Shown here one piece after another: positions 26,972-34,519 of a stretch of 64,000 bases of DNA. How positions within the stretch are numbered: position 1 is the stretch's first letter; every line of letters starts with the position of its first letter. Source of the DNA: Acidobacteriota bacterium (GTDB lineage Bacteria > Acidobacteriota > Terriglobia > Terriglobales > Acidobacteriaceae); the NCBI GenBank assembly GCA_021816455.1, contig JAKAXU010000008.1, positions 1-64,000 of the forward strand. The letters run 5' to 3'. Both the position numbers and the translations under genes were made by a program. The notes beneath the pieces were generated by a model. That model worked only from the letters and a program-made list of their open reading frames with translations. It was not told where the DNA came from and did no database searches.

Positions 26972-27418
26972 TCAGCGACTATGACGGCCTGGCGTGGGAT
27001 GGGGTTCGATTACCTTCGCCTTCAACCGACTCTGCGGGAAGTCCCTGGGGTTGAGTGTGAAGATGATGTCTGCCCGTCCCGCCTCGGCGCAGAGACAGAA
27101 TGCATCGTCCTTGGGGTCGGGCGATATTTCGTCCAAGCAGCGGATCTCGACAGGCTCACCCAGTTCTCGGATGACATTGATAAGTGTCCCGATTGCGGCG
27201 GATCGAACGTGCAACCGCTTCAGGACATCCTTGTACTCAGCAAGGACATCCTCCGAATATAGCCAAACAAAGTGATCCTCACCGGCCCAGCGGTGGAGTA
27301 GGTCGGCGCTCGGAACCCGGCCTGGAACGTATTGTTCCCGGAAGCCGGAGATGCCCGCCACGACAACGTTCGTGTCCACCACGGCGCGTTGCTTTCGCTT
27401 TTTAGACTTCGGCTGCAA
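26972..27418 (-). CDS. PIN-domain ribonuclease (toxin)
   Basis: A 148-residue PIN-domain protein. The first acidic residue lies in AVVDTNVVVAG, an acidic residue appears mid-protein in SEDVLAEYKDVL, and the PDPKDDAFCLCA segment carries the conserved C-terminal acids, followed by IIFTLNPRDFP. These positions match the PIN active site, which cleaves RNA. It overlaps the upstream antitoxin-like gene by 17 bases, a normal toxin-antitoxin layout. Probably stabilises the element. Confidence 0.85.
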   Translation of the reverse strand: MQPKSKKRKQRAVVDTNVVVAGISGFREQYVPGRVPSADLLHRWAGEDHFVWLYSEDVLAEYKDVLKRLHVRSAAIGTLINVIRELGEPVEIRCLDEISPDPKDDAFCLCAEAGRADIIFTLNPRDFPQSRLKAKVIEPHPTPGRHSR

Positions 27419-27950
27419 CGGTAATCTCCGGCTGGTGCCTTTCAGCGCGATAGCTGCGGATCGTGCGCTGGATTTCCTCTTCCGAAATCTCCCCTATATC
27501 TTGGGCCGCTTCGGAAAGCGCATCGAGGAACTCCTTCTTCCATCCGGGCCGTTTCCGCCCGCGCGGCAGGTCGCGGTAGAGTTCTGCCCGGCTCATACCC
27601 TGCTCGATTTGCTCCCCAAGCGATCTAAAGGGAACGCCCAGCTTGATCGGCTCCTCGGCAGCCGAAAAGCGGCAGGTAAAGACCACGTACTCCGGGTTTT
27701 CCTTACGAAGCCTCTTTTCGGAGGCGCGAAAAACAGCGATGAGCCTGGAGAGAACATTGGCGCGTGTTCCCAGGGACTCCTTTAGGCGCAACGCAACCTT
27801 CGCTGTGAGAAGCGTCTCTCTATCAAAGAGATAGGCGCCACCCACCCACTTCGGCTTGACCACTTCAAATTGCACCAGGTTTTGCAACTCTTTCGGCTCA
27901 ACTTTTAGAACCGCGCTGGCCTGCTTCAGTTTCAGTGCTGGCTGTGGCAT
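27402..27950 (-). CDS. Antitoxin partner of the PIN toxin
   Basis: A 182-residue protein, long for an antitoxin. The N-terminal 60 residues (LKQASAVLKVEPKELQNLVQF then GGAYLFDRETL) look like a MerR/excisionase-type DNA-binding helix-turn-helix. The middle is helical and the C-terminus is Glu-rich. It is the first gene of the pair, overlaps the toxin, and has a strong promoter with repeated CTAATAT elements that could be its own operator. Binding of the toxin by its C-terminal half is inferred. Confidence 0.75.
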   Translation of the reverse strand: MPQPALKLKQASAVLKVEPKELQNLVQFEVVKPKWVGGAYLFDRETLLTAKVALRLKESLGTRANVLSRLIAVFRASEKRLRKENPEYVVFTCRFSAAEEPIKLGVPFRSLGEQIEQGMSRAELYRDLPRGRKRPGWKKEFLDALSEAAQDIGEISEEEIQRTIRSYRAERHQPEITVAAEV

Positions 27951-27971
27951 AGGCCCTCCATTACCATCTAA

Positions 27972-28000
27972 ATATTAGACCATATTAGCGTCGTGGTCAA
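27972..28000 (-). promoter_or_regulatory. Strong promoter and operator-like repeats of the toxin-antitoxin pair
   Basis: Minus strand: -35 TTGACC, 17-base spacer, -10 TAATAT. The spacer and -10 hold a direct repeat CTAATATgGTCTAATAT, placed where an autoregulating antitoxin would bind. Confidence 0.7.
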
Positions 28001-28106
28001 CAACACGCCTGGCTACTGCACCTTGTGCAGTTCCAACTGTGGAGTGAAACTCTCTGCCAACGGGTACCTATGGGCTTTCCAGCAAGAATTGAGGGCTCCG
28101 ACCATT

Positions 28107-28754
28107 TCAAATCGCTGCACACTGGCCCAACATCGTCGCAATCACGATTCGCGGCCAGACGATCAGCCCATCATTCTCCGGGAATGCGAGTCTCCCCGAA
28201 CGCAGGCCATCCCCGATCCACTCAAGCACTTCCCCGGTTGTCGCCGAGATCAGCACAGGCTGGCAGCCGATTCCGTCGATCTCCTCGATCCTCTTTTTCC
28301 CCTCGACGATCTCAAGGATGTGGTCTGCCCACGAGGGATCGGCGGGCAGCCCCAGGAAACTCACCAGCGTGGCCCACGCCTCCTCGCGCCGGTATCGCAA
28401 CAGAATCGTCCGCCCCGCGCTCCCATTGGTGTGGAGTTCCTGGGAGACTGCGAGCAGGTGACGCACAGGATGTTTCCGGCCCGGCAGAGTCACAGCCCCT
28501 TTGTAGCAGGAGGCTTGTTCGCCGAGGGTCACGTCTTTTGTCTCACCATCCGGAAAGGTCAAGCTGAACGCCGCTCTTTCGTGAACTGCCGCCGTGATTG
28601 CACCGACATCCGAGTCGTTGCCGAAGACGCTCAGAAGATGTGCCTGCCGATCTTCCCCTATATAGCGATCGACCCGCAGGCGAATGCGGGTCGAGGCCTT
28701 TTCCGTGATGCGCACGTACTCAAGCAGCCCGAGCCGCAGGTGAGCATTCTCCAT
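28107..28754 (-). CDS. Uncharacterised protein coupled to the methyltransferase-like gene
   Basis: A 215-residue soluble protein, start at 28754 inside the last 35 bases of the preceding gene. It shows alternating strands and helices, a basic cluster with LLRYRREEAWATLVSFLG, and a C-terminal hydrophobic stretch of borderline length. I find no catalytic motif and do not recognise the family. The tight overlap with the DUF6094-like methyltransferase suggests a shared function, perhaps as a partner subunit. Confidence 0.7.
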   Translation of the reverse strand: MENAHLRLGLLEYVRITEKASTRIRLRVDRYIGEDRQAHLLSVFGNDSDVGAITAAVHERAAFSLTFPDGETKDVTLGEQASCYKGAVTLPGRKHPVRHLLAVSQELHTNGSAGRTILLRYRREEAWATLVSFLGLPADPSWADHILEIVEGKKRIEEIDGIGCQPVLISATTGEVLEWIGDGLRSGRLAFPENDGLIVWPRIVIATMLGQCAAI

Positions 28755-29793
28755 CGGCTTCGCCCTCCTTCTTCGCCGGCGTCTCAGTGAGTTTCAGCGT
28801 CCTCCCATCGAAATACACCAGGTACAGTTCATTGGCCCACCGCTCTCGGTGGTGGATGATCTCAGTGTCTCCATCCTGTTCCACAAACGTCGTCACATGC
28901 TTGACTGAACGCCAGCGAGCAATGTGCCGGTCGTCGCCCTGGCCAAAGACGCCATTTAGCAGCCCTGCGGTACACAGAAGCCCGACATGGCCGCCGTGCA
29001 GCGGCGTGATGGGCCGGCCGGTCGCAACGTCCTCATGTGGCATCAATAGCGGCGCCGCCTGTTTCCATGCGCCCGATTGCGGCAGCAGGTCTTCCAACAG
29101 ATCGTAGGGAAGGCCGCGATAGCTCAACTCCGCCTCGCCAGACGGAGGAATGGAGTAGGGTGGGCACGCGCCCGGCTGCAACTCAGGAAGTCCCAGGAAG
29201 CTGCCATACAGGCCAACGCTCAAAAGTTGCCGCTTGTTGTTTTCAACGGCCGCTCCTCTGACATCGCGACGCAGGCCAAGAACCGCGATTTGCCGGTACT
29301 TGACTGAATCCCCGTCGGTCATGCGAAAGACGTTCAAGCTGGCGAAGTGGGAACTCAGGATGCCGGTGCAGTCGTGCAATCGCTCGAAAGGAATCACCAG
29401 GATAAGAACGCCATCCATTGTCAGCCAGCGGTAGGTATGTTCCAGGAACACGGCCTCCATTCTGCGATTAGCAATGGAGCCAATCTCAGAGTCATACGGC
29501 GGATTCAGATACAGCAGCGAGAAGGATTCGGGCCGTGCAATAGCGTCAAAGGCATTCCCTTGGATGGTCTCGATGCCGTTAGCGCTGGCTATCCGCGCAC
29601 GTTCGGCATCGAGCTCGACACCGTAGCGTCGGACCTGCGCGTCGCTTGTGACGAGACGCAGCGCAGTTCCGTGTCCAACGCAGGGGTCGATCACTGAAGC
29701 TGGCCCAGTGAAGGAGACAAGAGAGCGAAGCTTCACTCCCTCGGCCTCCGGTAACGGGTAGTAGCCCATCTTCAAGCGCGCGGCATTCCGCAT
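28720..29793 (-). CDS. DUF6094-like N6-adenine methyltransferase family protein
   Basis: A 357-residue protein with a class I methyltransferase fold. The SAM-binding motif I appears as VIDPCVGHGTAL near residues 34-45, the acidic residue after strand 2 as GVELDAER, and the catalytic motif IV as LNPPY, the signature of N6-adenine DNA methylases. The C-terminal half is extended. It resembles the DUF6094 group carried by plasmids and ICEs. It may modify element DNA to avoid host restriction, or act in RNA modification; the target is not shown. Confidence 0.82.
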   Translation of the reverse strand: MRNAARLKMGYYPLPEAEGVKLRSLVSFTGPASVIDPCVGHGTALRLVTSDAQVRRYGVELDAERARIASANGIETIQGNAFDAIARPESFSLLYLNPPYDSEIGSIANRRMEAVFLEHTYRWLTMDGVLILVIPFERLHDCTGILSSHFASLNVFRMTDGDSVKYRQIAVLGLRRDVRGAAVENNKRQLLSVGLYGSFLGLPELQPGACPPYSIPPSGEAELSYRGLPYDLLEDLLPQSGAWKQAAPLLMPHEDVATGRPITPLHGGHVGLLCTAGLLNGVFGQGDDRHIARWRSVKHVTTFVEQDGDTEIIHHRERWANELYLVYFDGRTLKLTETPAKKEGEADGECSPAARAA

Positions 29794-30221
29794 GGATTAA
29801 CCTCATTTCGTCGGGTTGGATTCTCATAAAATGAGCAGGTGGGGGCTTCCAGCTTCTGATCTGGATGAGCGCGTTGAGCTGACCGTCGACCGAAAATCAT
29901 TCGGAGGCAGATCGTGGGACACTGGCCGACATTTGGGGGAGTAATCCTGGGGAGAACCTGTAACGGGCAGAAAGCAGTACTGTTATTAAGATTCTTGTTC
30001 TACTGCGCGTATTGGCTGCGGGATTCTGGCAGGAATGAATTCTGCCACTCAGCAGGGCGAATTGCCGCAGCCAACACTGTCGCAGTACCCGACACCGCCT
30101 CCGTGCCGCAGACGTTTAGGGTAGTGCACAACTGACGAGCAGCCGTTTGTCGTTAGCACATAATATGTCCGGTGGTTGTGGCAAGTGAAGCGTCCGCTTA
30201 GCAGGCGGGGAGGATGGAACC
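29794..30221. other. Intergenic region upstream of the methyltransferase-like gene
   Basis: About 430 bases without a convincing gene. It precedes a truncated transposase and may contain part of that element's end. A GGTGTC-like or other clear inverted terminal repeat was not found. Short plus-strand ORFs here look random. Confidence 0.35.
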
Positions 30222-30340
30222 ATGCGATTGCGCGTGGAGAACTATCCGGCGTCCGCCGTGGAGCGGGCGATGAAGTTAGAGGAAGTGTTGTTGCGAGCTA
30301 CCGCAGGGAAGATTATGTGGTGGCAGGCAGCAGAGATAAG
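30222..30340 (+). pseudogene. Truncated transposase N-terminus (ISNCY-like helix-turn-helix)
   Basis: An ATG at 30222 preceded by GGGGAGG opens a frame reading AMKLEEVLLRATAGK then MWWQAAEI, the beginning of a helix-turn-helix transposase common in acidobacterial genomes (recalled, ISNCY-type). After AEIS near 30340 the similarity stops and unrelated sequence belonging to the end of the TauE gene begins. It is therefore a decayed or interrupted insertion sequence. The remaining transposase was not found in the window. Confidence 0.5.
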
Positions 30341-30349
30341 CGTCGCTTC

Positions 30350-31165
30350 TCACACATGCTGCGTGACTGCCTCCACAAATAACATGCCGCCAAGCAACAA
30401 AAGTCCGCAGTAGACGTATCGAAGGAATACGGCTCCGGAGAAGCGATGGTTGATTGCTCGTCCCAGGAACACCGCCGGCAGCATTACCGGCACCGAAAGC
30501 AGGAACTCGTGCGTCACCGTGCGGGTCCATAGCCCAGCGCTCCAGAAGCCAATCATCCCCAAAATGCTGGCAGGCAGAAAATAAGCTTGCAGCGTCGCAC
30601 GAAAGTGCTGCGGGGACCATCCGCGAAGCGAGCCGTAGATTACAAGCGGCGGCCCGTTCATGCCATAGGCTCCGCCCAGAATGCCGGCCAGAAATCCTGA
30701 TAGCAGAAGCAGCGCCCGGTGCTCGTTCTTCAGCCGCAACGCATCGCGCGCCGCCAGCGAAAAGACCGCAAACAACGCGATCAGGATGCCTAGCCCCGCC
30801 TTGACCAGCTCCTGGTGCCCATTGGTCAGTACTAGCAATCCGAGCGGAATCCCGAAGACCGTGGCTAGCAGAAGCCCGGCGGCGCTGCGCAGGTGAACAT
30901 GCCTCCAATCCTGCGCCACTACCATGGCTGCAATCGCGATCGAGAGCAGTACCGCCAGCGGCGCGGCCACTCGCAGTGGCATGCAAAGCACCAGCAGGGG
31001 CACTGCGATCAGCGCTTCGCCAAAGCCAAACGCCGACCGGATCACCGTGGCAACGAAAACAATCGCCAGGACAAGCAAAAGCGAAGCGTGGATGGAAATC
31101 TCCCGAAAAAGAAAATGCCACCAAGGGTCCCCGCCCAAATAGAGCGGGCAAGCCTCTTCAAGCAT
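30350..31165 (-). CDS. TauE/SafE family membrane transporter
   Basis: A 271-residue inner-membrane protein with about eight hydrophobic segments and the two-repeat layout of the TauE/SafE (sulfite or organosulfonate exporter) family. It shows the repeat-typical FGFGEALIAVPLLVL in the first half and LAGILGGAYGMNGPPLVIYG in the second. The substrate is not predictable. The ribosome site is weak. It sits beside a broken transposase and has its own repeat-rich upstream region, so it looks like cargo inserted into the element rather than a transfer gene. Confidence 0.88.
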   Translation of the reverse strand: MLEEACPLYLGGDPWWHFLFREISIHASLLLVLAIVFVATVIRSAFGFGEALIAVPLLVLCMPLRVAAPLAVLLSIAIAAMVVAQDWRHVHLRSAAGLLLATVFGIPLGLLVLTNGHQELVKAGLGILIALFAVFSLAARDALRLKNEHRALLLLSGFLAGILGGAYGMNGPPLVIYGSLRGWSPQHFRATLQAYFLPASILGMIGFWSAGLWTRTVTHEFLLSVPVMLPAVFLGRAINHRFSGAVFLRYVYCGLLLLGGMLFVEAVTQHV

Positions 31166-31498
31166 ACCGGTACCGCCACGAATGATGCTGACATCTTTCA
31201 GCCCTCACCCCACTCGAAGCGGGTCGTGGTCGAATAGTCGCCTAACGATAGTCGCCTAACCGTCAGTTATATATCGGTTAATAACTTAAGCAATGAATAG
31301 ACGCGTTGAAGAACAGGGGCACTCTTCCAGGCGCCCTGGAGGGCCATCGGCGGGCGTTATCGCCACGATAGGCCAGAATCAACCAATGTTCAGCCGGCCT
31401 CGCAGAATCGGTAACGGCAAACGCCGATGTCACCCGAAGGATTCCCTCTTCGCGCTAAATCGCCGCGTGTCAAATCGAGGCTCGCAGCGGCTTGTGCG
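31166..31498. promoter_or_regulatory. Upstream region of the TauE gene with direct and inverted repeats
   Basis: The 13-base sequence ATAGTCGCCTAAC occurs twice (31234-31246 and 31248-31260, period 14). Next to it GTTAT and ATAAC form an inverted repeat (31266-31285, ten-base spacer) of the AT-rich kind bound by ArsR-type repressors. These probably make the operator of the minus-strand TauE gene. The rest of the gap up to 31498 shows no gene that I can support. Confidence 0.5.
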
Positions 31499-31708
31499 CT
31501 ATGCGGCAATGGCGAGGGTTGGCACCGGGCCTGGGTCCCACGGTTCTGGGATCAAGGGAGCGAGTCGGACGGTCCTCTCCGATCCGCAGATGCCGCACCG
31601 CTGCCGGGCCGAAGACGAGACCATCTTGCAGTTCTCACAATAGACGGCCTTCTCCAGTGGAATCGATACAAGACCAGGCTCCGTTCGAATCATCCGCACA
31701 TTGCACAT
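31499..31708 (-). CDS. Small zinc-ribbon protein
   Basis: A 69-residue protein with GGAGGAT before the ATG at 31708. It contains VYCENC and later RCGICGSE, two Cys pairs 15 residues apart, a classic four-Cys zinc ribbon, then a Pro-rich tail. Such small zinc ribbons are frequent in acidobacterial genomes. Possible nucleic-acid or protein contact. It is the last gene of the Rad52 operon by position and direction. Function unknown. Confidence 0.7.
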   Translation of the reverse strand: MCNVRMIRTEPGLVSIPLEKAVYCENCKMVSSSARQRCGICGSERTVRLAPLIPEPWDPGPVPTLAIAA

Positions 31709-31736
31709 AGATCCTCCAGGTATCGACCTATGTCGG

Positions 31737-31937
31737 TTACTCTCGTGGGTCGACGTTTTCGCGACGCGCCTTGTTGCGTTGCTCAATCAGCGACTTGTAC
31801 AGGTCGGCGAGTTCATCGACCGTATCCGCTCCGCCGACGGGTTCATCTTGTTCTGAACCCAGCCATGGAAAGCGTTCTTCCAGCAGAGCTAGAACCCGTT
31901 CAACAAATGTTTGAGAATGCTCGTCTTCGCCTCTCAT
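31737..31937 (-). CDS. Small acidic protein
   Basis: A 66-residue protein with AAGGAG six bases before the ATG at 31937. It is acidic and mostly helical (RVLALLEERFPWL, then VDELADLYKSLIEQRNKARRE). It lies between the Rad52-like gene and the zinc-ribbon gene. No family recognised. The good ribosome site and operon position support that it is real. Confidence 0.65.
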   Translation of the reverse strand: MRGEDEHSQTFVERVLALLEERFPWLGSEQDEPVGGADTVDELADLYKSLIEQRNKARRENVDPRE

Positions 31938-32005
31938 TCAAAGCTCCTTGGCGCAGCGACTCATCCGCCAATCGAAGGATTCGCAGCGTGTGTGACGTTT
32001 TGCAG

Positions 32006-32116
32006 TTATCGAGGCAGACAGCCCGCCGGGAAGGGGCCGAGACAGGTTCCGGAGTGCGACGTATCATCTGCCCCGTGAGTGTGAGCCTCCGCGCAGAAGG
32101 GGCAGGGGTACTGCAA
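32006..32116 (-). CDS. Possible very small Cys/His zinc protein
   Basis: A short frame read from a TTG at 32116, 36 residues, immediately after the Rad52-like stop. It encodes YPCPFCAEAHTHGADD followed by SHSGTCLG, a Cys-x2-Cys-x3-His-x-His-Gly pattern with a later His and Cys, as in small zinc-binding proteins of actinobacteria and mobile elements. No ATG or GTG exists in the frame, and the ribosome site is poor, so it could also be the remnant of a longer gene. Confidence 0.35.
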   Translation of the reverse strand: MQYPCPFCAEAHTHGADDTSHSGTCLGPFPAGCLPR

Positions 32117-32129
32117 GACTCTTCGGCGT

Positions 32130-33038
32130 TCAGGCGGCTGGTTGTCCAGCCAGTCCTTCGAGTTCCGAAACCAGATGCTTGAGCGCTTCGAGGTTGCTGA
32201 TTGTTGTCATTGACCCGATATGCAACCGATCGAGCACGGAGACGAATTGCGTATCGCCGATCGACTCGGCCAGTGACTGTGCCTTCCGGATTCCCCGTGA
32301 GGCCCGTTCCATCGCCTCCGCGACAGTCGCCTGCAGTTGGGCGTTGGGAATGGCGTTCGCCTTTCGCGTTCGCGCGACACGCCACAATATCTCGCCGTAA
32401 ATTGGATCGCCGAGAATACGCCGGAAGCCTTCGATCTTGCCCGTGATTCTCTGATCGATGGGCCCACGTTGCACTTCCGGAGGCCGTGGACCGCAGGCCG
32501 GGTTGGTCTTTCCGGTTGCCGAATTAGCCTTCGGAAGCGCCCAGTTTGGAAGTGCGGGAAGCCTGGTCGGCTTACCCTGGCAATCGAGATCGACCCAGGC
32601 CTCTGGCAGGTTGTAAAGATAACGGCCTAGACCGAAGCAGCTGGCCGCTCGCTTAAATGCCTGGGCTTCCGCCGATGTCATCGCGTTCTGTTCATCCGCC
32701 CACTGCTCCCCGCTTCCTGAGTGAGTCCCAAGCCGTACGATCGTCAGGGTGCACGTAACCAACACTTTGCCGGTTTGGATGAGCTTGTCCCGCTTCTGCC
32801 GGCTCACGGCCGATACCGTGGTGACGTCGTAGTTCCTGGTCCAGCCGCTCGGGGTGAAGAGCTGGTTGAGCCGGTCAGTGTAGGCTCGCGGATCCGCGAA
32901 TGCGATCACCGCGCCGCGGGTGCCATCGTGGGTGGTGTGAGTGACACGCCACTTAATCTCCGAAGGGCCAAACGGTTCCGCCAACTGCGTGAACAGGGCC
33001 TCGGTATCCGGGCCAGTCTTTGCTTCATTGGTTGCCAT
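32130..33038 (-). CDS. Rad52/Rad22-type single-strand annealing protein
   Basis: A 302-residue protein. The N-terminal 170 residues fit the Rad52 family annealing domain of phages and mobile elements: an early L-EPF-SEIKWR segment, AFADPRAYTDRLNQLF, GWTRNY, then MTSAEAQAFKRAASCFGLGRYLY, which is the most conserved part. The C-terminal half is variable and helical. It binds single-stranded DNA and pairs complementary strands. Partner SSB is encoded just upstream. Likely needed for recombination of transferred or replicating element DNA. Confidence 0.9.
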   Translation of the reverse strand: MATNEAKTGPDTEALFTQLAEPFGPSEIKWRVTHTTHDGTRGAVIAFADPRAYTDRLNQLFTPSGWTRNYDVTTVSAVSRQKRDKLIQTGKVLVTCTLTIVRLGTHSGSGEQWADEQNAMTSAEAQAFKRAASCFGLGRYLYNLPEAWVDLDCQGKPTRLPALPNWALPKANSATGKTNPACGPRPPEVQRGPIDQRITGKIEGFRRILGDPIYGEILWRVARTRKANAIPNAQLQATVAEAMERASRGIRKAQSLAESIGDTQFVSVLDRLHIGSMTTISNLEALKHLVSELEGLAGQPAA

Positions 33039-33051
33039 CGCATTTGCTCCT

Positions 33052-33080
33052 CAAAAAACTAAGGCGCCCCGAAGAGCGCC
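33052..33080 (-). terminator. Rho-independent terminator after ssb
   Basis: Minus strand: GGCGC and GCGCC pair around an eight-base loop (33080-33063), followed by TTAGTTTTTT. It separates the SSB gene from the Rad52-like gene, so Rad52 is transcribed by read-through or from its own start. Confidence 0.75.
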
Positions 33081-33109
33081 CTGGTTCACGTTGATGAAGG
33101 CACATTTTT

Positions 33110-33586
33110 CTAGAACGGGATCTCATCAGGGTTGAGTTCTTCGTCGGAGTACTGCTCGTCCATGGGCTGCCGCTGATAGCCCGATCCACCAGGAGTCCTC
33201 CGAGAGTCGTTTCGACCATTGCTGTGAGCGGAGCTGCCATTTTCCCCACGGCCGCCGCCCAGCAACGTCAGATCATGGACGAATATCTCCGTCCAGTACC
33301 GCTTCTGCCCGGATTCCTTGTCATCCCAGGAGCGGGTTTGGATCTTGCCCTGAATAAAGAGTTGCGTGCCCTTGCTCACATAATCCCGCACGATCTCAGC
33401 TGTCCGGCCGTAAGCGACCAGGTTGTGCCACTCGGTCCTGTCAGACCAATTGCCCTGACGATCCTTTTCCCGGCCGGTAGTTGCGAGAGAGAAGTTGACG
33501 GCGAGCGTGCCGCCCGGTGTGGTTCCCACCTCGGGATTCTTGCCAACGTGCCCGAGCAGAAATGTCCTGTTGACGCTCTTTGCCAT
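33110..33586 (-). CDS. ssb: Single-stranded DNA-binding protein
   Basis: A 158-residue OB-fold SSB, start at MAKSVNRTFLLG (33586). Conserved strands are visible: GHVGKNPEV, NFSLATT-R, TEWHNLVAYGRTAEI, KGTQLFIQGKIQTR. After the core comes a Gly/Ser/Arg-rich linker and an acidic end EELNPDEIPF, close to the bacterial SSB tip DDIPF that recruits partner proteins. It is an extra SSB carried by the element, protecting single-stranded DNA during transfer and replication. Confidence 0.95.
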   Translation of the reverse strand: MAKSVNRTFLLGHVGKNPEVGTTPGGTLAVNFSLATTGREKDRQGNWSDRTEWHNLVAYGRTAEIVRDYVSKGTQLFIQGKIQTRSWDDKESGQKRYWTEIFVHDLTLLGGGRGENGSSAHSNGRNDSRRTPGGSGYQRQPMDEQYSDEELNPDEIPF

Positions 33587-33602
33587 GGTGGTTGTTCCTT
33601 TC

Positions 33603-33863
33603 CTAATGGTCTCGGTTGCGTACATGGTCGAGAGCCACAGCTTTGGTGACCTCGACATACGTTCCGTCGGAATAGCGATAGAACCGCTCGCCGTCAGCAC
33701 TGATGTTGAGATAGCGGCGCGTGAGCCAGTGCTTGTATAGCTCGATCTCCCCAGCCCGGCCCATGTACATGAAGTTTTCAAGCTCGCAAGCCGGAAGGAC
33801 CAGCTCAAGCGGAGTCCAGTTCGGCTCGCCGACTGTAATCGCAGCTTTGATGGGATGCGTCAT
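33603..33863 (-). CDS. Small uncharacterised protein upstream of ssb
   Basis: An 86-residue protein whose ATG at 33863 overlaps the upstream stop as ATGA and follows GGAGG. It is rich in aromatic residues (NFMYMGRAGEIELYKHWLTRRYLN, abbreviated here) and ends in a basic tail. Soluble. It lies 16 bases before ssb in the primase operon. No family recognised. Confidence 0.7.
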   Translation of the reverse strand: MTHPIKAAITVGEPNWTPLELVLPACELENFMYMGRAGEIELYKHWLTRRYLNISADGERFYRYSDGTYVEVTKAVALDHVRNRDH

Positions 33864-34510
33864 GGTTTCAATCCTCCGGCGACTGCCCGCACTCCGACAT
33901 GCGAATGCTTGCAGCCGACGCAGCAAACCGCAGACGTCACTTTTTTGATCACCTCTTCAAACCGCTGCGGCAGATGCAGCACCTCCCCGGCGCGGTTATA
34001 GAAGATGGGAGTCAACTTTCCCCGGAGTGCGCGGTGTTCGTCCTTCCAGAGATCGAACGGGAGAACACCGTCCCGTCCACGAAAGAGCGGCGCTGAAGCA
34101 ACCTCCGGGCGATTGCGGCCTGGTAAGTGGGACAGAGTGTGGAGCGTAATCGCCAACTCGCATGTCCTCACGGTGCGTAGGATCTCCACCCGCACCAGGC
34201 TCTCTGCAAGGAAGATCGCATGACGGCCATTCACCGCGATCGAGTCGAGCGACTGCAACCACGGCAATGGATCGCCATCAGGAGAGACGAAGGCGCACGC
34301 CCTGCCCATGTCGGAGACCGCGCCGCCGGACTCCACGCCGCGCAGTACATACCGTCTGGCCAGATGCTGATGTTCAAGCGAGACCCCGGGGGTGCAATAG
34401 ATGCGTCGCTTCTGGAGTGCCCTGAGCACGCTGGCCGGAAGCGCAAGTCCGTGGGAAGCATGGCGCAATGAGGCGGATTCGGGCTTCCGTTTTGCGGAGA
34501 CGGCCTTCAT
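33860..34510 (-). CDS. Uncharacterised protein of the primase operon
   Basis: A 216-residue soluble protein. The ATG at 34510 is preferred over a GTG two codons earlier because AGGGAG is better placed. Features: a basic N-terminus, a segment SPDGDPLPWLQSLDSIAV, several hydrophobic helices and a C-terminal CCVGCKH motif with nearby His. No enzyme motif is clear. It is situated 9 bases after the primase stop and overlaps the next gene, so it belongs to a replication operon. Function unknown. Confidence 0.7.
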   Translation of the reverse strand: MKAVSAKRKPESASLRHASHGLALPASVLRALQKRRIYCTPGVSLEHQHLARRYVLRGVESGGAVSDMGRACAFVSPDGDPLPWLQSLDSIAVNGRHAIFLAESLVRVEILRTVRTCELAITLHTLSHLPGRNRPEVASAPLFRGRDGVLPFDLWKDEHRALRGKLTPIFYNRAGEVLHLPQRFEEVIKKVTSAVCCVGCKHSHVGVRAVAGGLKP

Positions 34511-34519
34511 ACTCACTCC

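Noticed and set aside
29914-30135. Plus-strand 73-residue frame upstream of the transposase fragment
   Set aside because: No ribosome site and no recognisable sequence; likely random.
31293-31643. Plus-strand 116-residue frame opposite the zinc-ribbon gene
   Set aside because: Overlaps a gene with a good ribosome site on the minus strand; composition is arginine-rich shadow type.
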